This document shows, in pieces, positions 28,771 to 36,275 of a stretch of 64,000 nt of DNA. The notes beneath the pieces were generated by a model. That model was given only the letters and a program-made list of their open reading frames with translations, was not told the DNA's origin and did not search any database. The stretch is from Ethanoligenens harbinense YUAN-3. GTDB taxonomy: Bacteria; Bacillota; Clostridia; Oscillospirales; Ethanoligenentaceae. Both the position numbers and the translations under genes were made by a program. The stretch spans positions 997,310 through 1,061,309 of the forward strand of contig NC_014828.1 of assembly GCF_000178115.2 (NCBI RefSeq). Direction: 5' to 3'. Position 1 is the stretch's first letter, and every line of letters begins with the position of its first letter.

Positions 28771-28859
28771 GTGAAATCTATGTGCAAAAAATTTGCAGTG
28801 CATGCAGTTCACCCAAGCAGGCCAATCGAAAACGCATTTGGGAAAAACCAAAATTTTTG

Positions 28860-28888
28860 TTGACAGAGAAAAAAGACTCTGCTATAAT
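28860..28888 (+). promoter_or_regulatory. Promoter of the tRNA-Leu pair
   Basis: Perfect consensus TTGACA (28860-28865), 17 bases, TATAAT (28883-28888), about 70 bases before the first tRNA-Leu. It is divergent from the ilv-leu promoter. Confidence 0.92.
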
Positions 28889-28959
28889 ACATCTTGCACC
28901 TCAAAAGACAGCAAGCAAAGTTCCGTGGTTTCTGTCTGATTTTGTTGAAAAGAGCATAT

Positions 28960-29044
28960 GCGATCGTGGCGGAATAGGTATACGCGCACGTTTGAGGGGC
29001 GTGTCCAGTAATGGGTACGGGTTCAAGTCCCGTCGATCGCACCA
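28960..29044 (+). tRNA. tRNA-Leu (anticodon GAG)
   Basis: Class II tRNA: acceptor GCGATCG/CGATCGC, D-loop GGAATAGGTATACG, anticodon stem CACGT/GCGTG around TTGAGGG (anticodon GAG), variable arm, T-loop GTTCAAGTC, discriminator A and an encoded CCA. Confidence 0.95.
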
Positions 29045-29079
29045 GTGTCGGGTTGCTTGCAACTCGATAAAATGTATAT

Positions 29080-29166
29080 GCGGATATGGCGGAACTGGTA
29101 GACGCGCTAGATTCAGGTTCTAGTGGCTTCACGGCCTTGCAGGTTCAAGTCCTGTTATCCGCACCA
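29080..29166 (+). tRNA. tRNA-Leu (anticodon CAG)
   Basis: Class II tRNA: acceptor GCGGATA/TATCCGC, anticodon stem CTAGA/TCTAG around TTCAGGT (CAG), variable arm, T-loop GTTCAAGTC, discriminator A and encoded CCA. It is 35 bases after the first tRNA-Leu and marks the left edge of the accessory region. Confidence 0.96.
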
Positions 29167-29175
29167 AACACACAT

Positions 29176-29219
29176 AATCCGAACCCGTTTCCGATAGGAG
29201 ATGGGTTCGGATTTGTTTT
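29176..29219 (+). terminator. Terminator of the tRNA-Leu transcript
   Basis: An 11-bp stem AATCCGAACCC (29176-29186) / GGGTTCGGATT (29203-29213) followed by TGTTTTG. Confidence 0.85.
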
Positions 29220-29255
29220 GTGGCTGAAAAACCGCTAACAGGGTAAGTGCAAGAA

Positions 29256-29301
29256 CCGAGGGCAGCCGTTACCAATCTGGTAACGGCTGCCCTCGGCTTT
29301 T
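29256..29301 (+). terminator. 19-bp perfect hairpin with T-tract
   Basis: Perfect arms 29256-29274 and 29278-29296 (begins CCGAGGGCAGCC) with a 3-base loop, followed by CTTTTG. A second terminator-like hairpin only 40 bases after the first, at the border between tRNA genes and the accessory region; it may insulate the convergent AIPR gene. Confidence 0.75.
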
Positions 29302-29399
29302 GTCGTGCCTTGATGGCTTAGAGCGTGCTCAACGCACAATCTGACATTATAAACCATAATGCCATAATAGCAGGGCACCCTGTCTGTAAATGAATTAAA

Positions 29400-30593
29400 T
29401 TATTTGCGGCTGAGAAGTTTGCGGAGACTCTGCGTTTCAACAATACGGTAATTTGAAAGCCAAAGTTGCTTATCTTTACCGGCAAGTTGAGGGTTTGTGT
29501 ATGTTTCAAAGGTGTTCTGCACAATAGAAATACCTACTTCATTCCAGATATCTACAGGATTAAACAACCAGGATAAGGTTCCAGCTTTTTTGTCAAATCG
29601 AAGCAGACTACGGAAGGCTCCAAAAATGGGATAGATGTAGCCGGTCGAAACTGAATACTTCACGGATTTGGAAAAAAACTCGGTTTTGGTTTCATTTTCG
29701 AGAGATTCGATTCCTCGCACGCTGCCAAAACGGGGATTAGAAACACCCTGTGACTTCTTGTATTCTTTGTACTTTTCAGGAAGTTCACGTTCTATCAGGT
29801 CATAAAGCTCAACCAACACAGGAATCTGTTTTGTCAGAGACTTGTAGAAAGGCGTTTCAAAAGCCTGCTTATAGCGCTTGAACACCTGCGCCTTGCCGGA
29901 ATAGCTTTGAACCGGTGCAGCGTTATCATCGGGAAACCTGTCGATGTCAAAGGCATACATAAGTCGAAGTAGTTCGGAAACATGAATTGCTTTATTCTCA
30001 TTGTCTTTGTAAGCGATCCAGTCGGCGTATACCTGACCGGAAACAGCGTCTTTAACGTCTTCAAAGTTATTATCAAGGTTGAACAGTGCCATATCAGATA
30101 CCTGAACAGATGTGTTGCGAGCATCGGATAGCCGGGTTATGTTCTGCACGTTGGTGATGACTTCAACACGCACATACTTGCGAATATCATTCGTGATTTT
30201 GTTGCGCTTTTCCATAATGGCTGTGTAAGTGTGACCACCATCAAGAATGCCGTACTGGAACTTGTCGTTTTCATCGTCCTGATTACCAAGGTCAACGGAT
30301 ACCTCGGAATCCGTACTATTAAAAGAGAGAGACTTTGCTGCAATGACAATACCGCGGTTGTTGATGTAGAAGTCTGTTTCCGGTTCTATAACAGCATTCA
30401 GCAGACTGCGAGCAACACTCGTTGTCATCTTGGGTTCGCGAGGATTGACATCCAGCGGGAGCTCCGAAGGAAGGTCTTTCATATCCACCAACAGATAGTA
30501 GATGGTTTCGAAGGTGTTTTCGTCTTTGTCGCCCTTTCTGTAAGGGGATGCGAGGGTGCGAAGGGCCTCGACTTTAAATTTTACATTTGCCAT
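29400..30593 (-). CDS. AIPR-family protein (abortive infection-type)
   Basis: A 397-residue protein matching the AIPR (abortive infection phage resistance) family: LDVNPREPKMTTSVARSLLN, ETDFYINNRGIVIAAKSLSF, the core GILDGGHTYTAIMEKRNK, followed by SDARNTSVQVSDMALFNLDN. Such proteins occur in abortive-infection and other phage-defence loci. The mechanism is not established from sequence; the DGGHT motif is the most conserved part. The start at 30593 is chosen behind AAGGAGACC. It is divergent from a small XRE regulator and separated from it by two perfect dyads, which suggests repression by that regulator. Confidence 0.8.
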   Translation of the reverse strand: MANVKFKVEALRTLASPYRKGDKDENTFETIYYLLVDMKDLPSELPLDVNPREPKMTTSVARSLLNAVIEPETDFYINNRGIVIAAKSLSFNSTDSEVSVDLGNQDDENDKFQYGILDGGHTYTAIMEKRNKITNDIRKYVRVEVITNVQNITRLSDARNTSVQVSDMALFNLDNNFEDVKDAVSGQVYADWIAYKDNENKAIHVSELLRLMYAFDIDRFPDDNAAPVQSYSGKAQVFKRYKQAFETPFYKSLTKQIPVLVELYDLIERELPEKYKEYKKSQGVSNPRFGSVRGIESLENETKTEFFSKSVKYSVSTGYIYPIFGAFRSLLRFDKKAGTLSWLFNPVDIWNEVGISIVQNTFETYTNPQLAGKDKQLWLSNYRIVETQSLRKLLSRK

Positions 30594-30658
30594 AATAATT
30601 GGTCTCCTTAAATATTTCTTCACGAGAGCTATTGCCCTGTGAGCATTTTTAGTATATC

Positions 30659-30693
30659 ATATTCGAAAGAATATTCAATGCACCATGGTGCAT
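30659..30693. promoter_or_regulatory. Two operator-like dyads between AIPR and XRE genes
   Basis: ATATTC-GAAA-GAATAT at 30659-30674 and the perfect 16-bp palindrome ATGCACCATGGTGCAT at 30678-30693 lie in the 118-base divergent intergenic region. They are good candidates for binding sites of the neighbouring XRE protein. Confidence 0.6.
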
Positions 30694-30711
30694 AAAGGAG
30701 CACTTGTTTTT

Positions 30712-31005
30712 ATGGCTGAAAAGCACCGAGAGAGTGAATCGCTGGTAAGAATCGGAAAACTGCTTGAATCAAAACGAAAATCGCTTGGCAAACAATATAA
30801 AAGCCGTGAGCAGTTTATTAATAAGCGTAGCGATGAGTTATTCAGATCGGAGGACTGGATATCTCTTCGTCATTTGTACAATATAGAACATGGAAAAAAC
30901 TGGGTTAGCATTGAAAAGCTAATTATTCTGGCAGATGCGCTTGAAGAAGATCCTTTAGATTTGTTTGATGAGATTGTTGGGATATATCGAAGCTCGTCAT
31001 CCTAA
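30712..31005 (+). CDS. XRE-type DNA-binding regulator
   Basis: About 97 residues (start MAEKHRESESLV behind AAAGGAG; an earlier ATG at 30685 lies inside the palindrome). The middle carries a helix-turn-helix of Cro/C1 type, with SLRHLYNIEHGKNWVSIEKL as recognition region and LIILADALEEDPLDLF as the following helices. Being small and divergent from the AIPR gene, it probably represses it and itself, keeping a toxic defence protein in check. That role is inference. Confidence 0.7.
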   Translation: MAEKHRESESLVRIGKLLESKRKSLGKQYKSREQFINKRSDELFRSEDWISLRHLYNIEHGKNWVSIEKLIILADALEEDPLDLFDEIVGIYRSSSS

Positions 31006-31095
31006 TAATTACATTTATATTACTTGAATTTCCAATTTTGGGTAATCTCAATTTAATAAAAAATAGAGGCGGTGCATCCAGCATCGCCCCCTGTA

Positions 31096-31266
31096 TTATG
31101 TATGACCGTTATCAGCTCTTTGTACTTTTTGCCTGGTTTTCCACTCGGCGAACTCCCTTTTCCCCTGCTCACTTTCAAAATATTTTTGAATTTCAGGGAG
31201 TAGACTTCGCGCGAGTGCTTCAATCTCGTAGTCTGGAATTTCGGAATGGGCTGCCTTTTTCGCCAT
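31096..31266 (-). CDS. Small hypothetical protein (56 aa)
   Basis: A minus-strand ATG at 31266 follows AAAGGATCGTGC and encodes MAKKAAHSEIPDYEIEALAR, then SLLPEIQKYFESEQGKREF and a charged end. The pattern is an acidic/basic amphipathic helical protein of a type often found in clostridial mobile elements. Function unknown. It is short but the ribosome site and composition support coding. Confidence 0.65.
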   Translation of the reverse strand: MAKKAAHSEIPDYEIEALARSLLPEIQKYFESEQGKREFAEWKTRQKVQRADNGHT

Positions 31267-31423
31267 GCACGATCCTTTCCGTTTGTCAATTTATATAGAT
31301 GATAATATTACCGCATCCAATAGAATATCGCATATACCTTGCAGAGTAAATCGTTTTAAGGTATCCTATGGGTAATGAATATCGGATATTATAAAATTCC
31401 CATTTCGGCAGGGGGGAACAGCC

Positions 31424-32428
31424 TTGATCTACGAATTTTCAAGCAAGGAAACCGACTTTGCGTTGGCTTTTGCGCTCTGTCTGGATCGTCAGAAAATGAA
31501 AGAACATATTTTGATCGGGCCAGAGGGGGCCGTCTACAATCGCCTTTCTCGCGGCGGCGGAGATGTCTACTGCGATCTGACACGCCCTTTGGGAGAGCTT
31601 CTCATAGGCTTCCCCCACGACGCAGAAAGCCTGTGGTCACATAATGCAGAAATTCTGAAAGAGAGCTACCAGAAAATTTTTAGCCGATGGGGATATGCTC
31701 AACCGGCGAAAGACTGTTTGCAGCGACAGTATGCGCAAAACGACCCTGTAAGGCAATACCTTGCTATCCAGACATGGCGAGAATATTTGAAGTGCTATTT
31801 TCAAGATCACAGTGCCGATAAACTGGCCCACCAAACCAATCTGTTATATCGCCCCTTATATTCATATGATGAACGTCAAATCTGGGACGAACCCGTTGAC
31901 CGGCTGCATAGCAGGATAAGTTTGCGCGCGGAATCCAGCATCCAGCTTTGGTATCCCAACCGAAAAACACGTTTAGAGTGTGCCCTTACAACCTATTCGC
32001 TTCAGCCAATTATTCTTTATTACCTTCAGCGCCTGCATGATTGGAAGCTGCATATTCAGGAATGCAAAGTGTGCGGAAAATTCTTTTTGGCCAAAAGCAG
32101 GCGGTACGCGCTTTGCAGTCCAAAGTGCCGTACGGCACAGGCTACAGAGAATAAGCGTCAATTTGATCAGCGCGCAAAAGATATGCCATTTGAGCAGGCT
32201 TATGAATCTGCATATGCCTATTGGTATAACCGCATCAAACGTCTGCGCAAACAAAATGCCGACCATCCGGAACGGATAGCGGCACTGGAAGAAGCGTTCT
32301 CCAATTTTAAAGCAGAAAGCGTCCATAGAAAAGATGCGGTAAAGAAAGATCAAATCACCTCGCAGGGGTTCATTGCCTGGCTTCTGGAACAGCGCAATGT
32401 GATTGATCGTCTAATTGAAGAATTGTAG
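31424..32428 (+). CDS. Zinc-finger protein of unknown function (DUF6076-like)
   Basis: A 334-residue protein with a TTG start behind AGGGGGGAA. The C-terminal third has a clear zinc-binding knuckle CKVCGKFFLAKSRRYALCS followed by PKCR, which resembles CGNR/FCS-type fingers, then a basic coiled region and RNVIDRLIEEL. The N-terminal two thirds have no motif I know. Similar proteins occur on clostridial integrative elements; the DUF6076 label is from memory and tentative. A 118-nt structured repeat starts immediately after the stop. Confidence 0.6.
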   Translation: MIYEFSSKETDFALAFALCLDRQKMKEHILIGPEGAVYNRLSRGGGDVYCDLTRPLGELLIGFPHDAESLWSHNAEILKESYQKIFSRWGYAQPAKDCLQRQYAQNDPVRQYLAIQTWREYLKCYFQDHSADKLAHQTNLLYRPLYSYDERQIWDEPVDRLHSRISLRAESSIQLWYPNRKTRLECALTTYSLQPIILYYLQRLHDWKLHIQECKVCGKFFLAKSRRYALCSPKCRTAQATENKRQFDQRAKDMPFEQAYESAYAYWYNRIKRLRKQNADHPERIAALEEAFSNFKAESVHRKDAVKKDQITSQGFIAWLLEQRNVIDRLIEEL

Positions 32429-32546
32429 AGCACAGCCGCCCCGGAATGGGGCGCTCGGCAAAACAGCCGAAAGGCCGATTTGTCCCGGGGGTTTGGGGGA
32501 CGGATTCCACCAACAAGCACGGGTGTGGCCACACACCCATTGCTTG
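32429..32546 (+). repeat. 118-nt structured repeat, copy A
   Basis: Homologous to the minus-strand element at 35686-35803. Shared features in order: hairpin CGCCCC-GGAAT-GGGGCG, a segment with CCCGGGGG and TTGGGGG, then CCACCAACAAGC leading into a compound hairpin CAAGCA..GGGTGTG-GCCA-CACACCC..TGCTTG. The inner stem differs in sequence between copies but stays paired. It could be a structured RNA, an oriT-like or a recombination site. The remainder up to 32660 holds no gene I can support. Confidence 0.75.
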
Positions 32547-32663
32547 CCGCGATCCCGTATAGGCTATTTGTTTTAACATAGCATAGCCGAATGGAAGGCT
32601 TGTCCGCAGCCATTGCAATGACCAAAATGCTGATGGTGGCCGCGTAAGATTTTTCAAAAGTCA

Positions 32664-32692
32664 TTGACAATGATTTGATGTCAAACTATACT
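32664..32692 (+). promoter_or_regulatory. marR promoter with overlapping operator
   Basis: TTGACA (32664-32669), 17 bases, TATACT (32687-32692). The dyad TTTGATGTCAAA (32674-32685) lies in the spacer; the 16-base word TTTGATGTCAAACTAT recurs before the MFS gene (33139), so it is the likely MarR binding site. Confidence 0.7.
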
Positions 32693-32698
32693 GTAAGC

Positions 32699-33121
32699 AT
32701 GAAAACAGATAACACCATCTTCCTCATGGGAAGAATTGGGGAAAAAGCGAATAAGTTTTTGGTAAAGGAGTTGGCCAAGATTGGTTTGTCCGGTTTGGCT
32801 CCCTCCCATGGTGACGTAATCGCCAATTTGTTCAAATACAAGGAAATCACCATGAGCCAACTTTCCGATGCGATTTACCGCGACCCATCCACCGTTACGG
32901 CGCTGGTTAGCAAACTGAAGCGAATGGGCTATGTGCGAACCCGCAAGGACAGCGCCGATACGCGCGTCACTTATGTTTCGTTAACGGATGAAGGAAAAGC
33001 GTTGGAACCGCATTTTCAAAGAATCTCTCTGGAACTGTACCAACTTGAATATCAAGGGGTCACACAGGAAGAAAAGGAAACATTGCATACCCTGCTTTCA
33101 AAAATCAACACCAACTTTTAA
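32699..33121 (+). CDS. MarR-family transcriptional regulator
   Basis: About 140 residues with a winged helix: PSHGDVIANLFKYKEITMSQ, LSDAIYRDPSTVTALVSKLK (recognition helix) and the wing RTRKDSADTRVTYVSLTDEG. The ATG at 32699 lies only about seven bases after the -10 box and has no ribosome site, so the transcript may be leaderless; a later ATG at 32726 is an alternative. It probably represses itself and the downstream MFS exporter through the repeated dyad. Confidence 0.85.
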   Translation: MKTDNTIFLMGRIGEKANKFLVKELAKIGLSGLAPSHGDVIANLFKYKEITMSQLSDAIYRDPSTVTALVSKLKRMGYVRTRKDSADTRVTYVSLTDEGKALEPHFQRISLELYQLEYQGVTQEEKETLHTLLSKINTNF

Positions 33122-33138
33122 ATTTTTTGTCCGTATAC

Positions 33139-33150
33139 TTTGATGTCAAA
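33139..33150. promoter_or_regulatory. Second MarR-type operator before the MFS gene
   Basis: TTTGATGTCAAA, identical to the site in the marR promoter (identity extends to 16 bases with ACTAT/CTAT), 38 bases before the MFS start. Confidence 0.65.
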
Positions 33151-33187
33151 CTATCATATTGCCTTTTGTGTCACAAAGGAGACTCTG

Positions 33188-34354
33188 ATGAAAAAGAAAC
33201 TGCCAATCATCGCGCTGCTGTTTCTTGTGTTTTTCCTCGTCGGGTGCGATACGTTTATTATCTCCCCCCTCATCCCCGGCATTACGGCCCGATTCCATGT
33301 TGCAGTCGGCAGCGGCGGCTACATGGTTTCATTTTACTCGCTTTTTTATGTGCTGTTGACCTTTGCGTTAGGCCCGCTTTCCGACCGCATTGGGCGGAAA
33401 CGGATGATTTTCACCGGCATGATGATCTTTTCCGCTGCCTCTTTGGCGACGGCTCTCGCCCCCAACTTTCCAATCATCCTGATTGCCCGCAGCGCCACTG
33501 GAATCGGCGCCGCGTTTGCCGCCCCGAATATTTGGGCGTTTATCGGTGATTACTTTGGGCCGCGTATCCGTGGAAAAGTGACTGCTGCCGTTGCTTCTGC
33601 CCTGTCGCTGGGACTGGTGATCGGCGTCCCCATCGGAACGGCTGTCGAACAAGTCGCAAGCTGGAAAATCTGCTTCTACCTATTGGCGGCTCTGGCTTTC
33701 CTGCTTGCATTCCTGATCTTCGCCTTTCTTCCCCAAAGCGGCAATACACAGCAGGCGGCACCCGCCGCAAAGAAAGGATACCGGGATGTTTTGCTTCAAC
33801 CGCAGGTTCTCTACAGCTTTTTGGCAACCTTTATGGTAAACTTCTCAAATTTTGGGTTGTATACGTTCTTGGGCTATTGGCTGAAATCGCAGATGCATCT
33901 CTCTTCGGCTATTTCCGGTTTTATTTTCCTGTTGGCCGGGGTCGGCAATCTGACCGGCGTTTTTCTTAGCGGTATTTTGAGCGGTAAAATCGCGCCGCGA
34001 AAACTGGTTGCCTTTTTGAGCCTGATTCTGGCAGCGGCATTTCTGTTGCTGCCTGTCTGGCGCTGGAACGCTGCTTTAACTGCGGCAGCCATTATCCTAT
34101 GGATGATGGCAGGCGGGGCCGTGTTCTCAGTGATACAGGCTTTCGTGACGCAAATCAGCGCCAAGGCGCGCGGAACGGTTCTCGCTATGAACAACGGATT
34201 TATGTGGATGGGCACGGCATTGGGCTCAGCCATGCTGTCTCTTATGATCGACCGTTGGAATTTTTCTGTGGCAGCCGTTGTTTGCGCCTGCCTGACCGGC
34301 GTGGTAGCGACCATTTTCTTATTCAGATTGAAAGACAATCAGGAAGAACGATAG
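33188..34354 (+). CDS. MFS efflux transporter (DHA1-like)
   Basis: A 388-residue major facilitator protein with 12 predicted membrane helices starting LPIIALLFLVFFLVGCDTFI. The loop 2-3 motif A is seen as GPLSDRIGRKRMIF and motif C-like glycine-rich helix 5 as ALSLGLVIGVPIG. The start at 33188 follows AAAGGAG. Sugar-efflux or drug-efflux members look like this; regulation by an adjacent MarR protein favours export of a toxic compound. Located in the cytoplasmic membrane. Confidence 0.85.
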   Translation: MKKKLPIIALLFLVFFLVGCDTFIISPLIPGITARFHVAVGSGGYMVSFYSLFYVLLTFALGPLSDRIGRKRMIFTGMMIFSAASLATALAPNFPIILIARSATGIGAAFAAPNIWAFIGDYFGPRIRGKVTAAVASALSLGLVIGVPIGTAVEQVASWKICFYLLAALAFLLAFLIFAFLPQSGNTQQAAPAAKKGYRDVLLQPQVLYSFLATFMVNFSNFGLYTFLGYWLKSQMHLSSAISGFIFLLAGVGNLTGVFLSGILSGKIAPRKLVAFLSLILAAAFLLLPVWRWNAALTAAAIILWMMAGGAVFSVIQAFVTQISAKARGTVLAMNNGFMWMGTALGSAMLSLMIDRWNFSVAAVVCACLTGVVATIFLFRLKDNQEER

Positions 34355-34365
34355 ATCTGTTGTAC

Positions 34366-34587
34366 TCATTTGGATTTCGGGTAGCGCTGGCGCTCATCGG
34401 TTCGCCCGACCAGATAGTCCACACTGGTATCGAACAGATCCGCTATTTTCATTAACACCGGGATCGGAATATTCAGATTGCCAATTTCATAATCCGAATA
34501 CGTGGTCTGATGAATATTCAAATAAGACGCCATTTGCGTTTGTGTTAAATCCCGATCTTCCCGCATGTTACGAATTCGCTCAAACAT
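34366..34587 (-). CDS. XRE-family regulator (73 aa)
   Basis: A minimal Cro/C1-type helix-turn-helix: MFERIRNMREDRDLTQTQMA, SYLNIHQTTYSDYEIGNLNI and the C-terminal VLMKIADLFDTSVDYLVGRT. ATG 34587 follows GGAGGGG at seven bases. It is divergent from the small gene at 34695 and shares with it an operator-like inverted repeat. Confidence 0.88.
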   Translation of the reverse strand: MFERIRNMREDRDLTQTQMASYLNIHQTTYSDYEIGNLNIPIPVLMKIADLFDTSVDYLVGRTDERQRYPKSK

Positions 34588-34617
34588 CACAAATCCCCTC
34601 CATGCTTATTATGCAAT

Positions 34618-34661
34618 AAGGGAATATCCCCTATTGACTTTTAAGGTATATTCCCTTAAAA
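34618..34661. promoter_or_regulatory. Inverted repeat and promoter between XRE and small ORF
   Basis: AAGGGAATAT (34618-34627) and ATATTCCCTT (34648-34657) form an inverted repeat 20 bases apart. They flank or overlap a plus-strand promoter TTGACT (34634-34639), 17 bases, TAAAAT (34657-34662). Likely autoregulatory binding site of the XRE protein. Confidence 0.6.
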
Positions 34662-34694
34662 TGATGTAAGACAAGTTACATAGCATGGGGAGAG

Positions 34695-34895
34695 ATGGCC
34701 TTGGATTCTGGAATCATCAATATTCAACAAAAACGTATCGAATGCTTGCTATGCCATATCAGCGCAGAAATTGCTGATACCATTGAATCTTTACAGCAAA
34801 TGAAAGCACAAGAATGCGTCATAAAGAACAAGCTCGTTCAATCGCAAAAAGATTTAGAAGAACTTTATTTGACATTAACGGAGCCTAATCTGTAA
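34695..34895 (+). CDS. Small hypothetical coiled-coil protein
   Basis: 66 residues from ATG 34695, or 64 from TTG 34701, which is better spaced from GGGGAG. The sequence is mostly helical and charged (IADTIESLQQMKAQECVIKN, then KLVQSQKDLEELYLTL) with two cysteines in CLLCH. No family recognised. It is transcribed from its own promoter divergent from the XRE gene, like small partners of XRE regulators in mobile elements. Confidence 0.5.
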   Translation: MALDSGIINIQQKRIECLLCHISAEIADTIESLQQMKAQECVIKNKLVQSQKDLEELYLTLTEPNL

Positions 34896-35009
34896 TATGT
34901 GGCTCGCAATGGGGTAATCCATTCTCAATAGGTGTAAGGATATAATTGACCGAATTTCACTACTATGCTATATTTATTTATAGTTTATGGAATAAATGGA
35001 GATGTCAGA

Positions 35010-35654
35010 ATGGATAAATATATTGAACCTGACTTTAATTATGCCGCTCTAATTACTATAGATATGCAAAATGATTTCGTTTTGCCCGGTGCAGTTTCCC
35101 AAGTGCCAGGCACAGACAAAATTCTGCCCAATATGACAAAATTGCTGAGATTGGCGAGAGACAAAAGTCTCACCATTGTACACGTGATACGCCTTTACAG
35201 CGCCGACGGATCGGACGCAGACCTTTGCCGAAGAAATATAATTGAAAGTGGAAGAAAAATTGCCTGCCCTGAGACACATGGAGCAGAAATCGTATCTGTA
35301 TTAAAGCCTAACAGCACTTTCCTCGATTATGCGAATCTCCAAAAAGGATACATACAGGAAATATCAAAGAATGAATGGGTGATTTATAAATCGCGTTGGG
35401 GGGCATTCTATAAAACCAATCTTGAAAAATTCTTATCTAACAGAAGAATTACCACTTTAATTTTTTCTGGTTGCAATTTCCCGAATTGCCCCAGAACAAG
35501 TATTTATGAAGCAAGTGAACGAGATTTCAAAATTGTACTCGTTATGGATGCAATTTCGCAAATTTATCCGAAAGGGTTAGAAGAAATGAACGGGATAGGG
35601 GTATCTTTACTGACGACAGATCAAATTGAAAAACAACTGATCAATAAAAAATAA
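35010..35654 (+). CDS. Isochorismatase-like cysteine hydrolase
   Basis: A 214-residue member of the cysteine hydrolase (isochorismatase/nicotinamidase) family. The catalytic Asp lies in ALITIDMQNDFVLPG, a Lys is at YKSRWGAF, and the nucleophilic Cys in FSGCNFPNCPRTSIYEASER, the usual cis-peptide/cysteine region. The start at 35010 follows TGGAGATGTCAGA. The substrate is unknown (amide or ester). It is a single gene in the accessory region with AT-rich codon use. Confidence 0.85.
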   Translation: MDKYIEPDFNYAALITIDMQNDFVLPGAVSQVPGTDKILPNMTKLLRLARDKSLTIVHVIRLYSADGSDADLCRRNIIESGRKIACPETHGAEIVSVLKPNSTFLDYANLQKGYIQEISKNEWVIYKSRWGAFYKTNLEKFLSNRRITTLIFSGCNFPNCPRTSIYEASERDFKIVLVMDAISQIYPKGLEEMNGIGVSLLTTDQIEKQLINKK

Positions 35655-35685
35655 AGCTATCAAAATATATCCCCTTGATTTTGTG

Positions 35686-35803
35686 CAAGCAATGTGTCCG
35701 GGTACCCGGACACCGCTTGTTGGTGGCTCTCCGCCCCCAATCCCCCGGGCAAAATGTGCCTGCGGCTCATTGTTGCGAACGCCCCGTTCCGGGGCGAACT
35801 GTG
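35686..35803 (-). repeat. 118-nt structured repeat, copy B (inverted)
   Basis: Minus-strand homologue of 32429-32546, same length. It keeps the CGCCCC-GGAAC-GGGGCG hairpin, CCCGGGGGATTGGGGG and CCACCAACAAGC. The compound hairpin here is CAAGC..GTGTCCGG-GTAC-CCGGACAC..GCTTG, a different sequence with the same pairing. The remainder of the 35655-35918 gap holds the promoter of the next gene. Confidence 0.75.
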
Positions 35804-35863
35804 CACACTCGTGCAGGAAGAATTGCTCTATTGAATATACGATAAATGTATTATATAATTGTA

Positions 35864-35892
35864 TTGACATATGGGTTTAAGCCGCATATAAT
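35864..35892 (+). promoter_or_regulatory. Promoter of the XRE-recombinase operon
   Basis: Consensus TTGACA (35864-35869), 17 bases, TATAAT (35887-35892), 26 bases before the XRE start. Confidence 0.9.
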
Positions 35893-35918
35893 GGACTTAC
35901 CGAGAGGGGGGTTCGTCC

Positions 35919-36275
35919 ATGAAGGAAATCGGCAACCGGCTGCGTGCGCTGCGTGAGGGCGTGAAGCTGTCCCAAGCGAAGATTGCCAATCTGGTAGGCA
36001 CCACGCAGGCCACCATCAACCGCTATGAGACCGGCGTTTCCTCGCCGCCCTTGAATGTGCTGATCTGGTATGCAGACCATTTTGACGTTTCGATGGATTA
36101 CATCTTTGCCCGCACGGAGAAACCGCAGGGAAAGCTATACGATTACCGTCCTAAGTTTATTGAGAGCAATGAAGAATTCAAACAGTTCCTTGAAATGTGT
36201 TTTGACCCCACTTCGCCTATGAACGACCGGCTGAAACAGGCCCTTTTTGAAATGATGCAGGAGGCGAAAAAGTGA
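35919..36275 (+). CDS. XRE-family regulator upstream of recombinase
   Basis: 118 residues: Cro/C1 helix-turn-helix (IGNRLRALREGVKLSQAKIA, GTTQATINRYETGVSSPPLN, ADHFDVSMDYIFARTE) plus a C-terminal extension of about 50 residues ending ALFEMMQEAKK. It starts behind GAGAGGGGGG and overlaps the recombinase start by four bases (GTGA), so it is translationally coupled and probably controls excision/integration. Confidence 0.9.
   Translation: MKEIGNRLRALREGVKLSQAKIANLVGTTQATINRYETGVSSPPLNVLIWYADHFDVSMDYIFARTEKPQGKLYDYRPKFIESNEEFKQFLEMCFDPTSPMNDRLKQALFEMMQEAKK

Noticed and set aside
29080..29400. tRNA-Leu 3' end as an attachment site for the accessory region
   Set aside because: No second copy of the tRNA 3' sequence was found inside the window, and the recombinases are serine-type, which rarely use tRNA genes.
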